Assembly: GCA_009103225.1 (NCBI GenBank)
Contig: RHPI01000385.1
Location: 611,921 to 640,050 of the forward strand
Origin: Chlorokybus atmophyticus
Lineage: Eukaryota > Streptophyta > Chlorokybophyceae > Chlorokybales > Chlorokybaceae
DNA: 28,130 nucleotides
Direction of reading: 5' to 3'
Shown here: piece by piece, positions 26,770 through 28,130 of the stretch
Position numbering within the stretch: position 1 is the first letter of the stretch
How the letters are laid out: the number at the start of each line of letters is the position of its first letter
Program-made: the position numbers and the translations under genes
The notes under the pieces: model-generated
Told to the model about the DNA's origin: nothing
Seen by the model: only the letters and a program-made list of their open reading frames with translations
The model's database searches: none

Positions 26770-27960
26770 AGCTGAAAAGTGCAGCCACGGACACAAGTGG
26801 GCATTAGTTAATGCGTGACGGGCTGCTATGGCACTACGGGCGATTGTACATCCCCAACACTGCGCATATGCGTGTGAAGTTGCTAAAGGAAGCTCATGGC
26901 GTGCCCATTGCTGGTCACTAAGGGTTGGAAAGGACTTTGGCAAGCTTAAAGCAGCGTTTTCACTTGCGAGAGATGCATCGTGATGTGCGCGACCATGAGG
27001 CGTTGTGCGATGCATGCCCAAGGGTGAAGGCAAGCAACCAAAAGCCAGGTGGGTTGTTGCAACCTCTTCCTGTGCCATTGCGTATGTGTGAGCAAGTTAC
27101 CATGGACTTTATCACGGGGCTCCCAAAGACAAAAGAAGGGTATGACGCTATACTTGTGTTCATTGACAAAATTAGCAAAATGGTACGCTTGGCACCGTGT
27201 AGTGAGTCTTGCACGGCGCCGGAGGCAGCACATTTGTTGTGAAGCATATGTTTTATTCTCATGGAGTACCATGAAGCATTGTCAGTGATTGCAACCCGCG
27301 CTGACATCTGTGCTTGCATTGTGGTGGTGGTTGATCGCAAACTGGCGAGCAAATGGAGCGGGCCAACCATGTGATTGAAGACATACTGCGTTGCTACGTT
27401 ACCGGGCGACAAGACACCTGGGCAGAGTTGCTCGAGTTGGTGGAGTTTGCGATCAACCACCACCACATTGCAAGCACAGATGTCACTCCCTTCTTTATGA
27501 AATACGGGCAACATCCATTGACACCGCTGACGATATGAACACCGTGACGACATGACATGCGTGTGGAGGCAGCTAATGACTTCCTCATGAAGTGCGCGGA
27601 CATTAACAAGGCAGCTAGGGAGGCGCTTTTGGTGGCACAAAACAGGAAGCAGTACGCGGATGCGCATCACCGACACCTCACATTTCAGGAAGGCGATATT
27701 GTGTTACTCTTCGTACAGCATGTACATGTGCGTACGGGAGTTTGCAAGCTAAATGAACGCTGACTTGGACCATTTAAGGTCGGCAAAGTTTCTTTCGACG
27801 TGGCGTACAAGCTGGAGCTACCAAACACCATGCGTGTGCACCCCGTTTTTCACGCCTCCCTTTTAAAAGCATATCGAGGACCATTGCTAGAATGGCCGCC
27901 CCCCAAAATTGGCACGGATGGTGAATCAGAGTGGGAGGGGTAAGACATCTTTGGTGAGAA
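26770..27960 (+). pseudogene. Gypsy integrase
   Basis: The zinc finger is HGVPIAGH with ALCDACPR. The core is VTMDFITGLPKTKEGYDAIL (first Asp 27105-27107), then FYSHGVP-stop-SIVSD (second Asp 27287-27289), then EQMERANHVIEDIL (Glu 27356-27358). The second Asp and the Glu are only about 22 residues apart instead of 35, because sequence between them is replaced by an inverted copy of downstream coding (27302-27343). EFAINHHHIASTDVTPF and RKQYADAHHRHLTFQEGDIVLL follow. The GPF/Y module reads LGPFKV, VAYKLELPNTMRVHPVFHAS, LLKAY. Multiple stops are present. Confidence 0.88.
27302..27485. repeat. 42-bp inverted duplication inside gypsy integrase
   Basis: 27302-27343 is the reverse complement of 27444-27485 with one mismatch, with 100 bases between. 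The right arm encodes the conserved VEFAINHHHIASTDV stretch. The left arm occupies the place of the integrase segment between the second Asp and the Glu. Confidence 0.9.
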
Positions 27961-27981
27961 TTTGTGCACAACGCACACAAG

Positions 27982-28095
27982 TTCTTAATGAAATGACAGG
28001 GCTATCCATTCCATGAAGCATCATGGGAGCCATAGGCACACTTGGCTAATGCTTGAGACATTGTGCATGACTATGCTGCTCTACAACATCCTCGC
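27982..28095 (+). pseudogene. Chromodomain at the gypsy Pol C-terminus
   Basis: One frame reads FLMK-stop-QGYPFHEASWEP-stop-AHLANA-stop-DIVHDYAAL. The YLVKWKGYP...E-x-SWEP pattern with a following helix (NA-x-DIV-x-DY) is the chromodomain signature of chromoviruses. The stop after FLMK replaces the usual Trp (TGA for TGG). In living elements this domain directs integration to chromatin marks. Confidence 0.75.
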
Positions 28096-28117
28096 GAGCT
28101 TTGAGGACGTAGCTCAC

Positions 28118-28130
28118 CTGGGGGGGTGGA
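28118..28130 (+). promoter_or_regulatory. Polypurine tract of the gypsy element
   Basis: CTGGGGGGGTGGA ends the window. A purine run directly after Pol is where plus-strand priming occurs and where the 3' LTR should start. The LTR lies outside the window. Confidence 0.6.

Larger units (their letters stand above)
24538..28130 (+). mobile_element. Decayed chromodomain Ty3/gypsy element, 5' truncated, open at right edge
   Basis: On + the order is protease, RT, RNase H, integrase, chromodomain, polypurine tract, which is Ty3/gypsy chromovirus order. The 5' LTR and gag are missing: the left edge is the outer end of the inverted copia-A LTR. The 3' LTR, if present, begins just beyond 28130. More than fifteen stops of all three kinds and several frameshifts make it the oldest-looking element of the window. 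Confidence 0.9.

Noticed and set aside
24627-28110. Alternative genetic code with TAA/TAG read as Gln, as in some ulvophyte algae
   Set aside because: Some stops fall where Gln would fit (for example KLDV-stop, ER-stop-VADLL). However, TGA stops are also common, many TAA/TAG stops replace Trp, Tyr or Ser, and the most intact frame (copia-B pol) ends normally at TAA. Decay explains the stops.
1-28130. Host gene, operon, phage or toxin system
   Set aside because: Everything recognisable is retroelement sequence; the unassigned ORFs have no motif to support any host or defence function.

Overview
The window reads as a nest of eukaryotic retrotransposons; I find no host gene I can defend. Two Ty1/copia families, two DIRS-type (tyrosine recombinase) retroelements, one chromodomain Ty3/gypsy element and an unrelated solo LTR are stacked into one another. 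A green-lineage host, probably a chlorophyte alga, is an inference. It rests on the copia primer-binding site matching a plant-type initiator tRNA anticodon arm, a DIRS element arranged like Volvox Kangaroo, and the style of the copia Pol. It is not proven.

Layout. 1-1893: GC-rich sequence and unassigned ORFs. 1894-5834: DIRS element 'A', with pol on + (RT, RNase H, C-terminal domain) and a tyrosine recombinase (YR) on -, converging on each other. A 483-bp solo LTR (3501-3983) sits inside its RNase H. 5947-6719: a direct-repeat pair. 6720-8051: no supported gene except a weak tRNA-like sequence. 8052-8303: truncated copia-A LTR. 8304-10539: DIRS element 'B' on -, with RT, RNase H and YR N-terminus on one strand. 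10540-12848: a complete gag-only copia-A element (LTR, gag, LTR) inserted upstream of DIRS-B pol. 13279-14789: a decayed zinc-knuckle gag-like region on -, possibly the DIRS-B gag. 14986-24537: a copia-A complex. It holds a truncated copy, a 6-kb copia-B compound inserted with a perfect 5-bp target duplication (GAGAA), a shared LTR, a second gag copy, and an inverted LTR-leader-gag arm. 24538-28130: a decayed chromovirus (protease, RT, RNase H, integrase, chromodomain, polypurine tract) running off the right edge.

How the parts relate. Copia-B (minus strand, 16366-20213) encodes nearly complete Gag-protease-integrase-RT-RNase H, broken by one frameshift and one stop. Copia-A encodes only Gag. 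It shares with B the half-tRNA primer-binding site, the polypurine tract, the LTR ends, the U3 repeat motifs and a vestige of the end of B-type Pol. A therefore looks like a non-autonomous partner of a B-like element. A second B copy in the compound has just lost about 3.1 kb of pol while keeping gag and both ends, showing the same route in progress.

A second theme is inverted duplication. Three unrelated elements each carry a short, near-perfect inverted copy of their own coding sequence (5453-5526, 9100-9143, 27302-27485), and the copia-A complex ends in a 0.6-kb inverted repeat.
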